A DNA stretch of 64,000 bases from an uncultured Eubacteriales bacterium (GTDB lineage: Bacteria > Bacillota > Clostridia > Christensenellales > Borkfalkiaceae), in the NCBI GenBank assembly GCA_905209085.1, contig CAJLRM010000008.1:1-64000 (forward strand), read 5' to 3'. Numbering within the stretch: position 1 is the first letter of the stretch; every line of letters starts with the position of its first letter. The translations under genes were made by a program, and so were the position numbers. Below, one piece after another: positions 8,501 through 17,671 of this stretch. The notes beneath the pieces were generated by a model. It searched no databases. It saw nothing but the letters and a program-made list of their open reading frames with translations, and was not told the DNA's origin.

Positions 8501-9690
8501 TCGATCTGGACGGATATAAGGGCGGTGTGCAGGTCGTTTGGGGCGGTTACTATTCCGGTTGTAATATCGAAAATCTCGTCGTCAAAGGCACGCCCAGGGA
8601 ACGGGGGACACAAACGTTTGAGGATGTGTACGGCAACGCGCAGGTGACGGAGGAGAAAGTGAGCGTCGCGGCCGGCGAAAGCTTTTTGACGAGCGGAGAA
8701 TCTTCGCAGGACTTTATTGCGGGCGTGGATTTCCATTTGGAAGAGATCGGGGAGAAGGGCGCGCTGTACGTATATGCCACGGACGCCACGGGGCTTGTCA
8801 AGGACACCTTTGCGATAGACTTGAAAACGGGAAAATTCTCCTCCCTTCCCTTCGGCGCGGACGAGGCCGCGGAAGAGGATACGGAAATTACTTTTAAGGC
8901 AGGCAGGTATGCGGTGACGCTGGCGCGGCAGACGGGAGATAAGGCGGTGTATAATCTGATGATCGCCGACGCTTCGGGAAAAATGCTGTTTAAGTCCGCG
9001 GATTTAAAATCCACCTCTTTAAACGACGTATGCTTTTCATTCGGTTCTTCGGACGTAAAATTCGCGGCGGAAAATTATAAGAATTTTTCTATCTCCAAAG
9101 TCGTGGAACTCAAATCGTACGATCCCAAGGCATACAGTAAAAATTCCATCGATACCTTCGTCAAAAAAATCTCCGCGCTCGACACTTCCGTGGAGGGCAT
9201 GGCTGCGATGAACGCAACGGAATTTGAGGAATTGGTGGAAAAACTGGAAGACGCGAGAAAATATCTGCGTCCCAGCGTCATCGAGAGCTATACAAAGCCC
9301 AAGAACGTGACGGTTTCCGTCGGCGACGATTTGACGAAATTTATTTACGACACCGTCCGCGTCACTTATACGAGCGGCTATAAAGCGACGCTCAGCGTCA
9401 AATGGGGAGAGTGGAATACCGATAAGAACGGCACTTTCGTCTTGAAGGGGATCGTCAAGGATTACGACGGCTCCGATTATGAAGTGGAACTCACTTATAT
9501 CGTGGGTACGGGCATCAACGAACCCGACGATTCTTCGGATTCGGGCAGCGGTTCTCACAGCAGTACGGAAAAAAGCTCTTCGGACGGCGGAGGCGGCTGC
9601 GGCGGCTGCAAGAGCGCCGCGGGATTTTCGGGGCTTGCGGCGGCGACGATGGGCCTCGCCATGATACTGCGCGGAAAAAAACGCGATTAA
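5509..9690 (+). CDS. Large LamG-like surface protein with Cys/Gly C-terminal anchor
   Basis: This 1393-residue secreted protein has a signal peptide (about 1-29), two concanavalin/LamG-like domains (about 35-245 and 260-510), an Ig-like domain resembling Big_4 (about 555-648) and helical FIVAR-like segments (about 650-790). A third beta-sandwich-like region (about 800-1035) is interrupted by a coiled coil at about 888-955, and a second Big_4-like domain follows (about 1255-1345). The last 34 residues are unusual: a Ser/Gly linker, GGGGCGGC, a hydrophobic segment and RGKKRD. That tripartite form resembles Cys/Gly-type sorting tails rather than LPXTG. No catalytic motif is recognised, so a glycan-binding or scaffold role is inferred. 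It lies in the operon between the importer and GH97 genes. Confidence 0.85.
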   Translation: MKIKTKLIAALALACAFTGGAGILKASAANYPAQSLRLDFDGDLPSNAVYDGLAPVAGGVGTKGRMISMEGAGRVEVNALPYAEEGYTFSAWAKIGSKDNRLFSVDTENGTYSVTAGGFKLEGDDGVAADGTQSDGAYVYGTDTAEKLVSSDWHYITAVITDSELRFYQDTELCYIHSASRLANVKFFKGMMAELRKGTVYIGSSQQELDTLCLDEVTFSSQPVYVKGDMLRLMSVGSHSADIQAVIQGMKGDSSLPAGAAPLLHYTFDEDADRDSAGGNVVSFANQGTRTTAGSEVQVGGLDLGSYIADGKVHLSGKQGYVKLPENMFKNVSEFTLSFDFQREVPSRNDCMIYMSRYEGPHTLKADGGSTYYESRLQAFNGVFVPSGATASLCHDLYANRDAEQSTGCQYTKMPIWSDTAWHTYTCTFKGGTMSVYMDGLFIVSSSNSVDLQAYVYNFIGGTSYDAASKDPGQTVQDAFFDRDFFKGSIDNILFYDYVADAGQIAAFTHNVEEVVVDLPSGASSVGDNYAVNFNKYGTSFTPDFSGIDISRSGVSYVQHPYTRAMYPVRVVVRDPVNAEKSVTADYLTRNALPDLYEFAYSDGSKETLALSWDKKYAYSETAVLYTGTATDSSGRKASLKLTVTGKIGESDLTELIAETEKILSSQEYVASTQTAFGAAVKKSLAAAKAYAGGAAGAEYKRIYVALADDYLSVADQLLSSAEIKTALEEFVADGFDEYCDEEAVAEYADAYKEVQDLLSEADSAEEIAEKIEVLAQKYGKLNVLRKYLGLVGDVVTDKGGYKLQIPQTGSDNVNLLATNYLTGEFTVEFDALYPDFVENQLSYSALSFNAQHLNIGSIRYFGEWYSADVKPTSLLRIDYSDYILMPYQKQMEEINLQNSLKTIDLRAKDQSLSALTGAEKEKVQAEMKILEAEIAELTRQYRELDEMVKQLGRQESYILLTRDEAVHIVARRMIDGDRSYIEVTLSQSTFEPVVYVIDLDGYKGGVQVVWGGYYSGCNIENLVVKGTPRERGTQTFEDVYGNAQVTEEKVSVAAGESFLTSGESSQDFIAGVDFHLEEIGEKGALYVYATDATGLVKDTFAIDLKTGKFSSLPFGADEAAEEDTEITFKAGRYAVTLARQTGDKAVYNLMIADASGKMLFKSADLKSTSLNDVCFSFGSSDVKFAAENYKNFSISKVVELKSYDPKAYSKNSIDTFVKKISALDTSVEGMAAMNATEFEELVEKLEDARKYLRPSVIESYTKPKNVTVSVGDDLTKFIYDTVRVTYTSGYKATLSVKWGEWNTDKNGTFVLKGIVKDYDGSDYEVELTYIVGTGINEPDDSSDSGSGSHSSTEKSSSDGGGGCGGCKSAAGFSGLAAATMGLAMILRGKKRD

Positions 9691-9703
9691 AGGAGGAACG
9701 AGA

Positions 9704-12085
9704 ATGAAAAAACTCATTTCGGTGTTGATGTCCGCTCTGCTGATTTTTGCTTTTGCCGGCTGCGGGGGAAACGAAGGAAAATCCTCTGTTTCCCCTTCCG
9801 ATTCATCCGCTTCGGATTCCCGGAATTCGTCGGATTCGAATACTTCTTCCGGCAGTTCCCAATCACAATCGAGTCCTGAGGAGGACGCAATGGAATATAT
9901 TACTAAAACCCAGGACGGCTATGAGATCGCTTCCCTGGACGGAAACACTACTTTTATTTTGCATACGGCCGACAGGAAACTGACTTACGAAGTGATGCGT
10001 TACGACGAGATCAAGTTCCGCGAAGCGCAGTTGGGTATGAAGATCAACGACAAGGAGTATACAAAACTTTGTACGGTCAAGGGGATAGACGGAAAGGTCG
10101 TGCGAGGCAGGGAATTTTATGTTTACGGCAGGCAATACGCGCATATCGAGGACGTCGTCATCGCCACTGTGCACGTGGAGAGGAGCAATATTCCTTTCGA
10201 CGTGGAAATAAGGGTTTATAACGACGGCGTGGCTTTCCGGTATCTGTTCGGCAAAGAGGCGGGACAGTACGTACAGGAGGAAAATACGGAATTTCTCTTG
10301 GAGGAAAACAGCAAAGTATACGCCACTTTCGGCTGCCGTAATCCCGCCTGCAATAACGCTTTCATGGGATATGAATCAGTCTGCTACGAATGTAATTACG
10401 CGGAATACGATCCCGCGGAGAAATTCCAGGCGACGAACGACGTCAAAAAGTGGGACAGAATCGGCAAGGACGAATACTATAATTACGTCCTCACGCCCAT
10501 GGCGATCGCATTCGAAGACGGCAGCTTCGGCGCGATTCTCGAATCGGATATTCAAGACTACGTAGGCATCAATCTGCGTCCTTTCGGCGGATACAAATTC
10601 GGCATCAACACCACGGCGAAGACTTCCGACGCGAAAGAGGGGCAATTCCGCGCGTTCACCATCGCGGGCGAGTCTGTGACGACGCCCTATCGCATCATGA
10701 GCTTCGGGGATACGCTGGACAAATTATATAATAACGACATTGTCAACGCCGTTTCGCCCGCGCCCGAAGGGGATTTCTCCTGGGTGACGCCGGGGCGTTC
10801 CACGTGGCATTGGTATGCGGAAAAGAGCAGCACGGTCTGGCACGGCAGCGCCCCCACTTACGAAATGATGATGAAATATACCGAAACGGCGGCAAAACTC
10901 GGTTTCGAATACAACATTTTCGACGGCGGATGGAAGGGATTGGGGCAGGAAATTGAAGGCGTCTATAACGATTGCTATGCGCTGGCGGGCAGAGTGGCGG
11001 AGTACGGAAAGGATTGGCAGGTGGGACAGATCGCCTGGGGCGGTTACACGGGAAACGAATTGAATCCCTATTCTTTCGACGAGAAAGGCGGCGCCCAACA
11101 GAGCGCCAAGGAATTTGTGGATAAGATCGCCGAAGCGGGTTTCGTCGGTGCCAAAGTGGATTTTTATCAGACGGAAGACAGCCTTTACAGCGGCGTGCAG
11201 ATTTACCGCGACCTGTTGGAATACGCCGCGGAAAAGCACCTTATCATCGACAACCACGGCTGCAACAAACCCACGGGGCTTGCGGTGCAATATCCCAATG
11301 AGCTCAACCGCGAGGGCATTTACGGCATGGAGAATTGCGCCTATACCGAAAACGGGACCAATAGCTATTCCAAACAGGCGTATGTGTTCACCACGATGTC
11401 GTACGTGCGCGGCCTGGCCGGTCACGGGGATTGGACGCCGCAGATTCAGGACGGCATCGGGTTGGCGGAAATTGTGTTGACGGACGCTCCGTTCAACGCC
11501 ATCACCGCCACTTGCGAAGAACTTTTATCTCATCCCGCGATAGAGATGATCAAGAGCATACCCACTTCGTTCGATCAAACGCGGGTGCTCGGCGGCAGTG
11601 CGTTCGGCAAATACATCGCCATGGCGAAAGAGCTGGACGGAAACTGGTGGGCGGGAGGCATCAGCAATCAGGGCAAGACGATTGCGAATTCCATTCCCTT
11701 GGACGAGTTTTTGGGAGAGGGCGAATACGTAATGGATCTTTGGTACGATTCCAATGCGGGGCTCCAACACGAAACCCGCACGGTTACCGCGGAAGACGAA
11801 GTGACCTTCAATCTCCCCAATGCGCGGGGATGGGCGGCGAGGTTTTCCAAGGCGGACTATAACTATCACGGGGGCGAGATCGTTTCCGCTGTCGAGATAA
11901 CGACGCCGATCAAAGAGGCGGAAATCCGCTACACGCTGGACGGCTCTGATCCTGAAAGTAGCGGCACCGCAGCCGTATACACGGGCGCATTCACGCCCGA
12001 AACGAGCTGCCGTATCCGCGCCGTCGTAAAGGAAAAGGGGAAAGTAGCTGCAAAACTCGATTATCGTTTCAATAAAATGGATTGA
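9704..12085 (+). CDS. GH97 family glycoside hydrolase lipoprotein
   Basis: This 793-residue lipoprotein has its lipobox Cys at residue 20, a Ser/Asn/Asp linker (about 25-62), the GH97 N-terminal beta-sandwich, and the catalytic barrel with landmarks GRSTWHWYA, FDGGW, KVDFYQ and IIDNHG. Asp486 in KVDF matches the position of the nucleophile in retaining GH97 alpha-galactosidases; Glu537 or Glu543 is the likely acid/base. Inverting SusB-type alpha-glucosidases lack that Asp, so a retaining alpha-galactosidase-type activity is the better guess. A small chitobiase C-terminal-like domain (about 715-790, YTLDGSDP motif) ends the protein. It follows the surface protein by 13 bases, with an AGGAGG site. 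Confidence 0.9.
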   Translation: MKKLISVLMSALLIFAFAGCGGNEGKSSVSPSDSSASDSRNSSDSNTSSGSSQSQSSPEEDAMEYITKTQDGYEIASLDGNTTFILHTADRKLTYEVMRYDEIKFREAQLGMKINDKEYTKLCTVKGIDGKVVRGREFYVYGRQYAHIEDVVIATVHVERSNIPFDVEIRVYNDGVAFRYLFGKEAGQYVQEENTEFLLEENSKVYATFGCRNPACNNAFMGYESVCYECNYAEYDPAEKFQATNDVKKWDRIGKDEYYNYVLTPMAIAFEDGSFGAILESDIQDYVGINLRPFGGYKFGINTTAKTSDAKEGQFRAFTIAGESVTTPYRIMSFGDTLDKLYNNDIVNAVSPAPEGDFSWVTPGRSTWHWYAEKSSTVWHGSAPTYEMMMKYTETAAKLGFEYNIFDGGWKGLGQEIEGVYNDCYALAGRVAEYGKDWQVGQIAWGGYTGNELNPYSFDEKGGAQQSAKEFVDKIAEAGFVGAKVDFYQTEDSLYSGVQIYRDLLEYAAEKHLIIDNHGCNKPTGLAVQYPNELNREGIYGMENCAYTENGTNSYSKQAYVFTTMSYVRGLAGHGDWTPQIQDGIGLAEIVLTDAPFNAITATCEELLSHPAIEMIKSIPTSFDQTRVLGGSAFGKYIAMAKELDGNWWAGGISNQGKTIANSIPLDEFLGEGEYVMDLWYDSNAGLQHETRTVTAEDEVTFNLPNARGWAARFSKADYNYHGGEIVSAVEITTPIKEAEIRYTLDGSDPESSGTAAVYTGAFTPETSCRIRAVVKEKGKVAAKLDYRFNKMD

Positions 12086-12226
12086 TATTTCGAGTAAAAA
12101 GAAAGACAAAGCTTTGTCGGACATTGACGGATCGGGAGGTTCCCTTTTTTCTCGGACGGCCGCCGGGAGAAAAGGAGGCAAAGCGACCGCAATACCGATA
12201 TCATTATCATTCAGGGAGGAAAAAAT

Positions 12227-15200
12227 ATGAACAAGAAACAACGCCGGGCGGCGATATTCGCCCTTACGGCGGCGATGGCTCTCGGACTTTCGCTGGGAGC
12301 GGGCTGCGGCGGAAAAGAAAGCTCTGAAAGTGCTTCTTCGGAAACTTCTTTCCATTCGTCTTCCTCTGGGGAAACTTCTCATTCGTCCGCCTCCGATTCT
12401 TCGGAGGAGAGCAGCGAATGCACCGTTTCCATCACGGAGAAGAACGCGTCCGTCACGCTTACGGATAAGGACTACAATTCTTACGCGGACGGCGGAAAAG
12501 TGGAAAAGGGAACGCAATTGGTGCTGGAAGCGACGGCGGATTCGCATACGGAAAATCTCGTCGTCAAACTCAACGGCGAAACGGTGACGCTGACGGACGG
12601 CGCTTACGAATTCACGGCCGACGGCGCCATCGTCATCGAAGCGGCTGCCGAAATGGAAAAATTCGCCGTCACGGTAACGGGGGACAATATCTCCGTCGTT
12701 ATTACGGACGAAAACGAAAAGACCTATCGAAACGGCGAGGAGATCGAGTACGGGAAAAACGTTTCTTTCGAGATAAGCGCTTCGGAAAATTATATCATCG
12801 ACACCATTTCTATCAACGGCAAGTCATATGCCCCCGACGCTTTGCCTCAATTGGATATCGAGGGCGCGCTGACGGTGAATGCGACGGCGATTGCGGCGCG
12901 CACGGTGACGGGGCGCCTCGGAGAAACGGATTCTCATTATGCGAACAAGGCGGGAGAGATCTTTGTATCCGCGTGCGAAGGAAAATATAAGGCGGATGCA
13001 CAGCTCGACGAGGAGAGCGGCACGCTCACCTATTCGCTGAAAGTTCCTTCGGACAGGGACGTAACGGTGAAGGTGGATTCTCCTTTGTTCGTCGCGCAGG
13101 AAGCCTCCGTATCGGCCGGCAGCGATCAGGCGACGGCGGATCTTCCTCTCGTTCCTGCGGCGACCCTGTCCCTTTTGCAGGGCAGCGGCGGCTCCGCTTC
13201 CTATGCGGACGGCACGTATTCCGTACGGGGCAGCACGGAAAACTCCGCGGGCGGCTGGGCGGCGAACCTTTTGTTCGACGGCGTGCAGGATCAGTATTGG
13301 GTGATGGAAACGAAGGTGAAAAACGTCCTCGGCGGCGCTTACGCTCAATATCAATTCGGATTCGCCGTCGGCGACAGATACTCGATGATCTTAAAAGACA
13401 GGGACATCGATCGCTTCTGCGCGACGGCATGGAACAGCGGCGGGGGATTCTCCACGCAGACCCTTTTGCACGAATCGCAGATCTCCCGCTTCGACGCCGC
13501 TCTCGGCAAGACGCATATCGGCGCCGCGGGAAGCGAGTCCGAGGGCAGCGTTTCCTTGAAGATGATACGCAGCAACGACGATCTGTATTTGTTTATAGAC
13601 GGCTTATATGCGGGGAAGATGAACTATTCTTCGTGGAGCGCTTCGGGACGCGGTTCTATGGCGTTCGGCTTTGCCGTCCGCTCGGGCACGAGTGCGGACT
13701 TTTACGATTATTATTACGAAACGGGCATGACGGCAGTACAGGAAGAACTGGAAGAGTTAAAGGTGGAAATCGTCATCGAAGGCGTCGTCAACGGCTCCGT
13801 GACGGCGGAAAACACCTATGCGGGCGGCATAGAGGTCGTTTCTTCGGATAAAGAAACGAAACTCGTCACCTATCGCGGCGGACTCGTCAATTTCGGCGTA
13901 GAAGCGGAATATTCTTACGAACTTGCTTCGCTTACGGTGAACGGCACCGATTATAGGGAAGAGAGCAAAACCGGCTCCTTTGCCTTTACGGCGGAGGACG
14001 ACGCGCGCATCCGCGCCGAATTCGTCCGCATTGCGCAAAAGGGAGTCCTCTCCGTCAACTTTACGGCTACCGGCGAGATCGATTATGCGTCGGTCACGGC
14101 GGCGAGCGCCGTCAGCAAACTGCAATTTACCGTGGATGAAAGCGGCAAAGCGGAAATCGATTATATGCTTCCCGGAACGTACGACGTCGTATTCTCCTGT
14201 AAGGGATATTATCCCGAAACGAGAAAAGTGACCATAGAAGCCGGCGGAACGCCGTCTTTGGACATCCGCTTTGACAATGCGATCTTGCAGCATTTTAAAG
14301 GACATAACGGCTGGTCGGCAGATCCCGACGTGGCGGCGGGAACGCTGGAAACCAAAGACGTTTCCCTCACGGCCGAAGGGACTTATTATCTCGGCGTCTG
14401 CAACTCCGTACGTTTCCCCGACGAATTTGCTTTGGACGACGATTTTGTCCTCGAAGTGACGGCATGGAAAAACGACAGATGGAAGTTGCTCGTCGGTCCG
14501 GGACTTCATTTTTACGGCGCCAACGGATACCTTAGGGACATTCAGTTCGGATGGCGGAAAGGAACGGGCGAGGGCAAGGGCGAATATCGGGTCAATATCT
14601 GCGACAATACGGCGCGGAGCGTAAGCCGGTATTCCTATGAAGGCGGGGTGCTCACGACTCTTCCCGAGGCGTTCGGGACGCCCGACAGTCAAGGAAATAT
14701 CCGGGCGACAAGAATGCGCATCATCAAGAACGGAAATTATATTTATTATACGATCAGCACGGTGGGCAAAGCGGAAAAAGAGGAATGGGTGTTCGCCTCG
14801 CGCTATCTTCTCACCGACGCGGATTTTGCGGGCGCCACGAAATTTTACGCCAGCGTTTCCTCCAAGGACGAAGGCGGCTGCGCGTTCAAAGACACCGTTC
14901 TCTATAAGGAAAAATCGATCGTCGACGAATATATCGCGCAGGCGAAAAAGAACTATTTGTGCACCGTTTCCACGACCGCGGAAGGAAGCGCCTACGGCTC
15001 TTATGAAGTCGCGGGCGAAGCGTGGAAAAACGACCGCGTTAAGTTTGAGGCAAAGCCGAATGAAAACGGCATCGTCAGACTGTTCGAAGTCAACGGAAAG
15101 GATCATACCGCCGAGCTTATCGAAAATAATTATCTCTATTATTTCGACGTGTCCGGCAATACGCAGATCAAGATCATTTTTGAGGAAAAGAGCGAGCTTA

Positions 15201-17239
15201 TCGAAGTGAGCGGAAGTATAGACTGCGGGGCATACGGTATACCCAAGGAAGCGACTATCGTCAATCTTACGGTAGGCGGCGAGGGAACATACAATCCTGC
15301 GAACGGCAGCTATACCGTATCGGTGCGCAAGGGGAAGACGGATTCCGTTTCCGTCGCGCCCAAGGGTTTTGCCGCCAAAGTAGTTTCGGTGACGGCATCC
15401 GACGAAACCTATGTCATCGAGGAACAGTCGGGATTCATGCCTTCCTTTACGGCGAGCGCCTATAATAAGCCCGGAACGGCGCCGACGCTTCCCTACTCGT
15501 ACGAAGAAGGAAGCTATACGCTGGCGGGAAACCGCGACGGCAACACTTCGGGCGGCTGGCAGGCGGGGTATGCCTTCGATAACGTCGAAAGCGACAAATG
15601 GGTGGTGGAATACTCCGCGACGTTCGCCTGGGGCGGCTGGTCGCAGTATAAGGCGGGATTCCTTCTCACCGAGGGCATTTTGCTCATCATCGAAGACAGG
15701 GATATCCGCATCCAGTTCGCGCAGATAAACGGCGAGGAATGGAATCTCGCCAAGGCGTTCCCCCTCGCGCAGCTCCAAGACGCGGGGCAGGACCTTTGGG
15801 GAAATAAGATCGACGGGCTCGTCTTCGAGGACGCCTTCCGTGCCAGCTGGACGGACGACGAGTATCGCAATAAGCAGGGCGAAACGGCGCTTACGCCTAT
15901 CAAGCTGAAACTTGTCAGGAACGGATACGACATTTATCTGTTCATCAACGACGAATTTATCGCCAGGGACAATTTTAAAGCTTATGCGGACAAAATCGGA
16001 AATGCAGGCTCGGATATTTTCGGCGTCGCGGCGATGAGCGGCACGGCGGTGAACATTACGGGGCTTTCCTATACGGTGAACGTCGAAGAGGTCAATGCGG
16101 CGATCCAAGAGGCCGGGGAATGCGAGTATTCCGTTGCCGCGGAAACGGCGGGAAACGGTAAACTCGTCCTTTCCGAAAACAAGGCTTGGAAGTATACGCC
16201 CGTCACCGTCGAGATAATGCCCGACGAGGGCTGGACGCTGTCCTCTCTTTTGATAGACGGCGTCGATTGTACGGAAGCGGCGAAAGAGGGAACGTATACG
16301 TTTTTTATCACAGGCAATACCGCCATTAAAGCCGTTTTCGAAGAATTGACGGAAACGATCGGCGCCAGGCTCACGGTGAGCGTCAAGGGCGGCGTTTCCG
16401 TCGCCGTGCTCAACGTCACGACGGGCGCGGCGGGAACTTATGAAAACGGCGTTGCCACCGTTCCCGTCCGCAAGGGAAAAACGGACGTTATCCGCATTAC
16501 GCCCGCGGGCTATAACGCTTTGACGAAAGAGATTCTTGCCACAACGGACGGCTTTAACGGCGGCGAAATCAAAGGATTCACATTAAAATTTACGGCGGGG
16601 AATATTTCCGACCCTATTTTCTGCGATGCGGAAAACGGAAAATACACGACGACGGGAAGCAAGAGCGGCGACACGGCGGGCGGCTGGCAGTCGGTATTCA
16701 CTCTGGACGGCGTGGAAAGCGATAAATACGTCATGGAATATTCCGTCGTCATGGATTGGGGCGGCTGGACTCAATGGAAAGTAGGGTTCCAGATTTCCGA
16801 AAAGATACTCCTCATCATTCAGGACAGAGATGTGCGCGTCGGATTTGTGGGATACGGACAGGATTGGGCGTGGACGAAAAAATACGCCGCGGCTTATGCG
16901 GACGACGAAAAATTGGTGTTCGACGAAGCGCTGACGGCCGCCCGCACGGACAACGGCGGCACGTCTTCCCCGATAAAATTCAAAGTAGTCAGAAACGGCG
17001 ACGACGTGTACCTGTTTGTCAACGGAGCATATATGGGCAAAGAAAGCCTTGCGGCATATCTCGTGGAAGGGCACCAGACGCAGGTCGACGCGGGGCATTC
17101 CGATTGGGAATTTACTGCGGGAGCAAACAAATTCGGACTTGCGACGATGAGCGGCACGAAAGCGGAATTCACCAATGTTTCTTTCAGTATCGACGCGGCG
17201 GACGTTGCGGCGGAAATCTCTGAAATAACGCAGGCTTAA
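12227..17239 (+). CDS. 1670-residue repeat lipoprotein with LamG-like modules
   Basis: The signal peptide ends with Cys27 and is followed by a Ser/Glu/His linker (about 30-63) and divergent InlB B-repeat-like segments (about 65-220). Four beta-rich LamG-like units begin near residues 320, 690, 1080 and 1465. Three of them share a core of the form FDNVESDKW...WGGW...GF...IIEDRDIR, while the second is a diverged version; short B-repeat-like linkers separate them. No catalytic residues are recognised. The architecture suggests multivalent glycan or mucin binding at the cell surface. It is the last gene of the first operon, 141 bases after GH97, and a strong terminator follows. Confidence 0.85.
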   Translation: MNKKQRRAAIFALTAAMALGLSLGAGCGGKESSESASSETSFHSSSSGETSHSSASDSSEESSECTVSITEKNASVTLTDKDYNSYADGGKVEKGTQLVLEATADSHTENLVVKLNGETVTLTDGAYEFTADGAIVIEAAAEMEKFAVTVTGDNISVVITDENEKTYRNGEEIEYGKNVSFEISASENYIIDTISINGKSYAPDALPQLDIEGALTVNATAIAARTVTGRLGETDSHYANKAGEIFVSACEGKYKADAQLDEESGTLTYSLKVPSDRDVTVKVDSPLFVAQEASVSAGSDQATADLPLVPAATLSLLQGSGGSASYADGTYSVRGSTENSAGGWAANLLFDGVQDQYWVMETKVKNVLGGAYAQYQFGFAVGDRYSMILKDRDIDRFCATAWNSGGGFSTQTLLHESQISRFDAALGKTHIGAAGSESEGSVSLKMIRSNDDLYLFIDGLYAGKMNYSSWSASGRGSMAFGFAVRSGTSADFYDYYYETGMTAVQEELEELKVEIVIEGVVNGSVTAENTYAGGIEVVSSDKETKLVTYRGGLVNFGVEAEYSYELASLTVNGTDYREESKTGSFAFTAEDDARIRAEFVRIAQKGVLSVNFTATGEIDYASVTAASAVSKLQFTVDESGKAEIDYMLPGTYDVVFSCKGYYPETRKVTIEAGGTPSLDIRFDNAILQHFKGHNGWSADPDVAAGTLETKDVSLTAEGTYYLGVCNSVRFPDEFALDDDFVLEVTAWKNDRWKLLVGPGLHFYGANGYLRDIQFGWRKGTGEGKGEYRVNICDNTARSVSRYSYEGGVLTTLPEAFGTPDSQGNIRATRMRIIKNGNYIYYTISTVGKAEKEEWVFASRYLLTDADFAGATKFYASVSSKDEGGCAFKDTVLYKEKSIVDEYIAQAKKNYLCTVSTTAEGSAYGSYEVAGEAWKNDRVKFEAKPNENGIVRLFEVNGKDHTAELIENNYLYYFDVSGNTQIKIIFEEKSELIEVSGSIDCGAYGIPKEATIVNLTVGGEGTYNPANGSYTVSVRKGKTDSVSVAPKGFAAKVVSVTASDETYVIEEQSGFMPSFTASAYNKPGTAPTLPYSYEEGSYTLAGNRDGNTSGGWQAGYAFDNVESDKWVVEYSATFAWGGWSQYKAGFLLTEGILLIIEDRDIRIQFAQINGEEWNLAKAFPLAQLQDAGQDLWGNKIDGLVFEDAFRASWTDDEYRNKQGETALTPIKLKLVRNGYDIYLFINDEFIARDNFKAYADKIGNAGSDIFGVAAMSGTAVNITGLSYTVNVEEVNAAIQEAGECEYSVAAETAGNGKLVLSENKAWKYTPVTVEIMPDEGWTLSSLLIDGVDCTEAAKEGTYTFFITGNTAIKAVFEELTETIGARLTVSVKGGVSVAVLNVTTGAAGTYENGVATVPVRKGKTDVIRITPAGYNALTKEILATTDGFNGGEIKGFTLKFTAGNISDPIFCDAENGKYTTTGSKSGDTAGGWQSVFTLDGVESDKYVMEYSVVMDWGGWTQWKVGFQISEKILLIIQDRDVRVGFVGYGQDWAWTKKYAAAYADDEKLVFDEALTAARTDNGGTSSPIKFKVVRNGDDVYLFVNGAYMGKESLAAYLVEGHQTQVDAGHSDWEFTAGANKFGLATMSGTKAEFTNVSFSIDAADVAAEISEITQA

Positions 17240-17275
17240 CCTTACGGGATTTTCCGAAAGGCAAAGCGGAAAGAA

Positions 17276-17319
17276 GGCGGCGGATTTTTTCGAAAACGAA
17301 AAGATCCGCCGCCTTTTTT
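17276..17319 (+). terminator. Strong intrinsic terminator of the first operon
   Basis: A long stem (GGCGGCGGAT...ATCCGCCGCC) with paired A/T flanks closes a short A-rich loop and ends in six T residues. It lies about 40 bases after the repeat lipoprotein and marks the end of the six-gene operon. Confidence 0.9.
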
Positions 17320-17671
17320 GCATTCGGGCTTTTTAAGATAAAGATACGAACGTAAATATTGGATCGTTAAAGAAAAAAACGTTTTTTCAATTATCGTCCG
17401 CGCAGAAAGATAGGAAAAGAGATTCTCTCTTTTATCTTTACAACAAGAAAAAGAAGCGTATCGGTAAGAGCCTTTGAAAAACGAGAGCGGAAAATAGAAA
17501 AAAGCGCCGAAAGAATCCGTCGCCTCCTTGACCTCGGCGGATAGGCGCAGCGAAAAATTCTATCTTTTCAAAAGGACGGCTATAAAATCGCCGCGCTTTG
17601 CGGTACGAATGGGAAAAATCTAAAAAGTAGGGGGCAGGGATGCGATCAGCGCAAAAAACGTCTTTTTTAAA
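17320..17671. other. Intergenic region between convergent genes
   Basis: About 350 AT-rich bases separate the operon terminator from the 3' end of the minus-strand AraC gene. I find no supported gene, and no clear terminator for the AraC gene. Confidence 0.5.

Noticed and set aside
13757..16108. Antisense open frame of 783 codons inside the 1670-residue lipoprotein gene
   Set aside because: It mirrors the codon pattern of the real gene (signal peptide, lipobox, repeats and ribosome site on the plus strand); the antisense product is Arg/His/Val-rich without domains.
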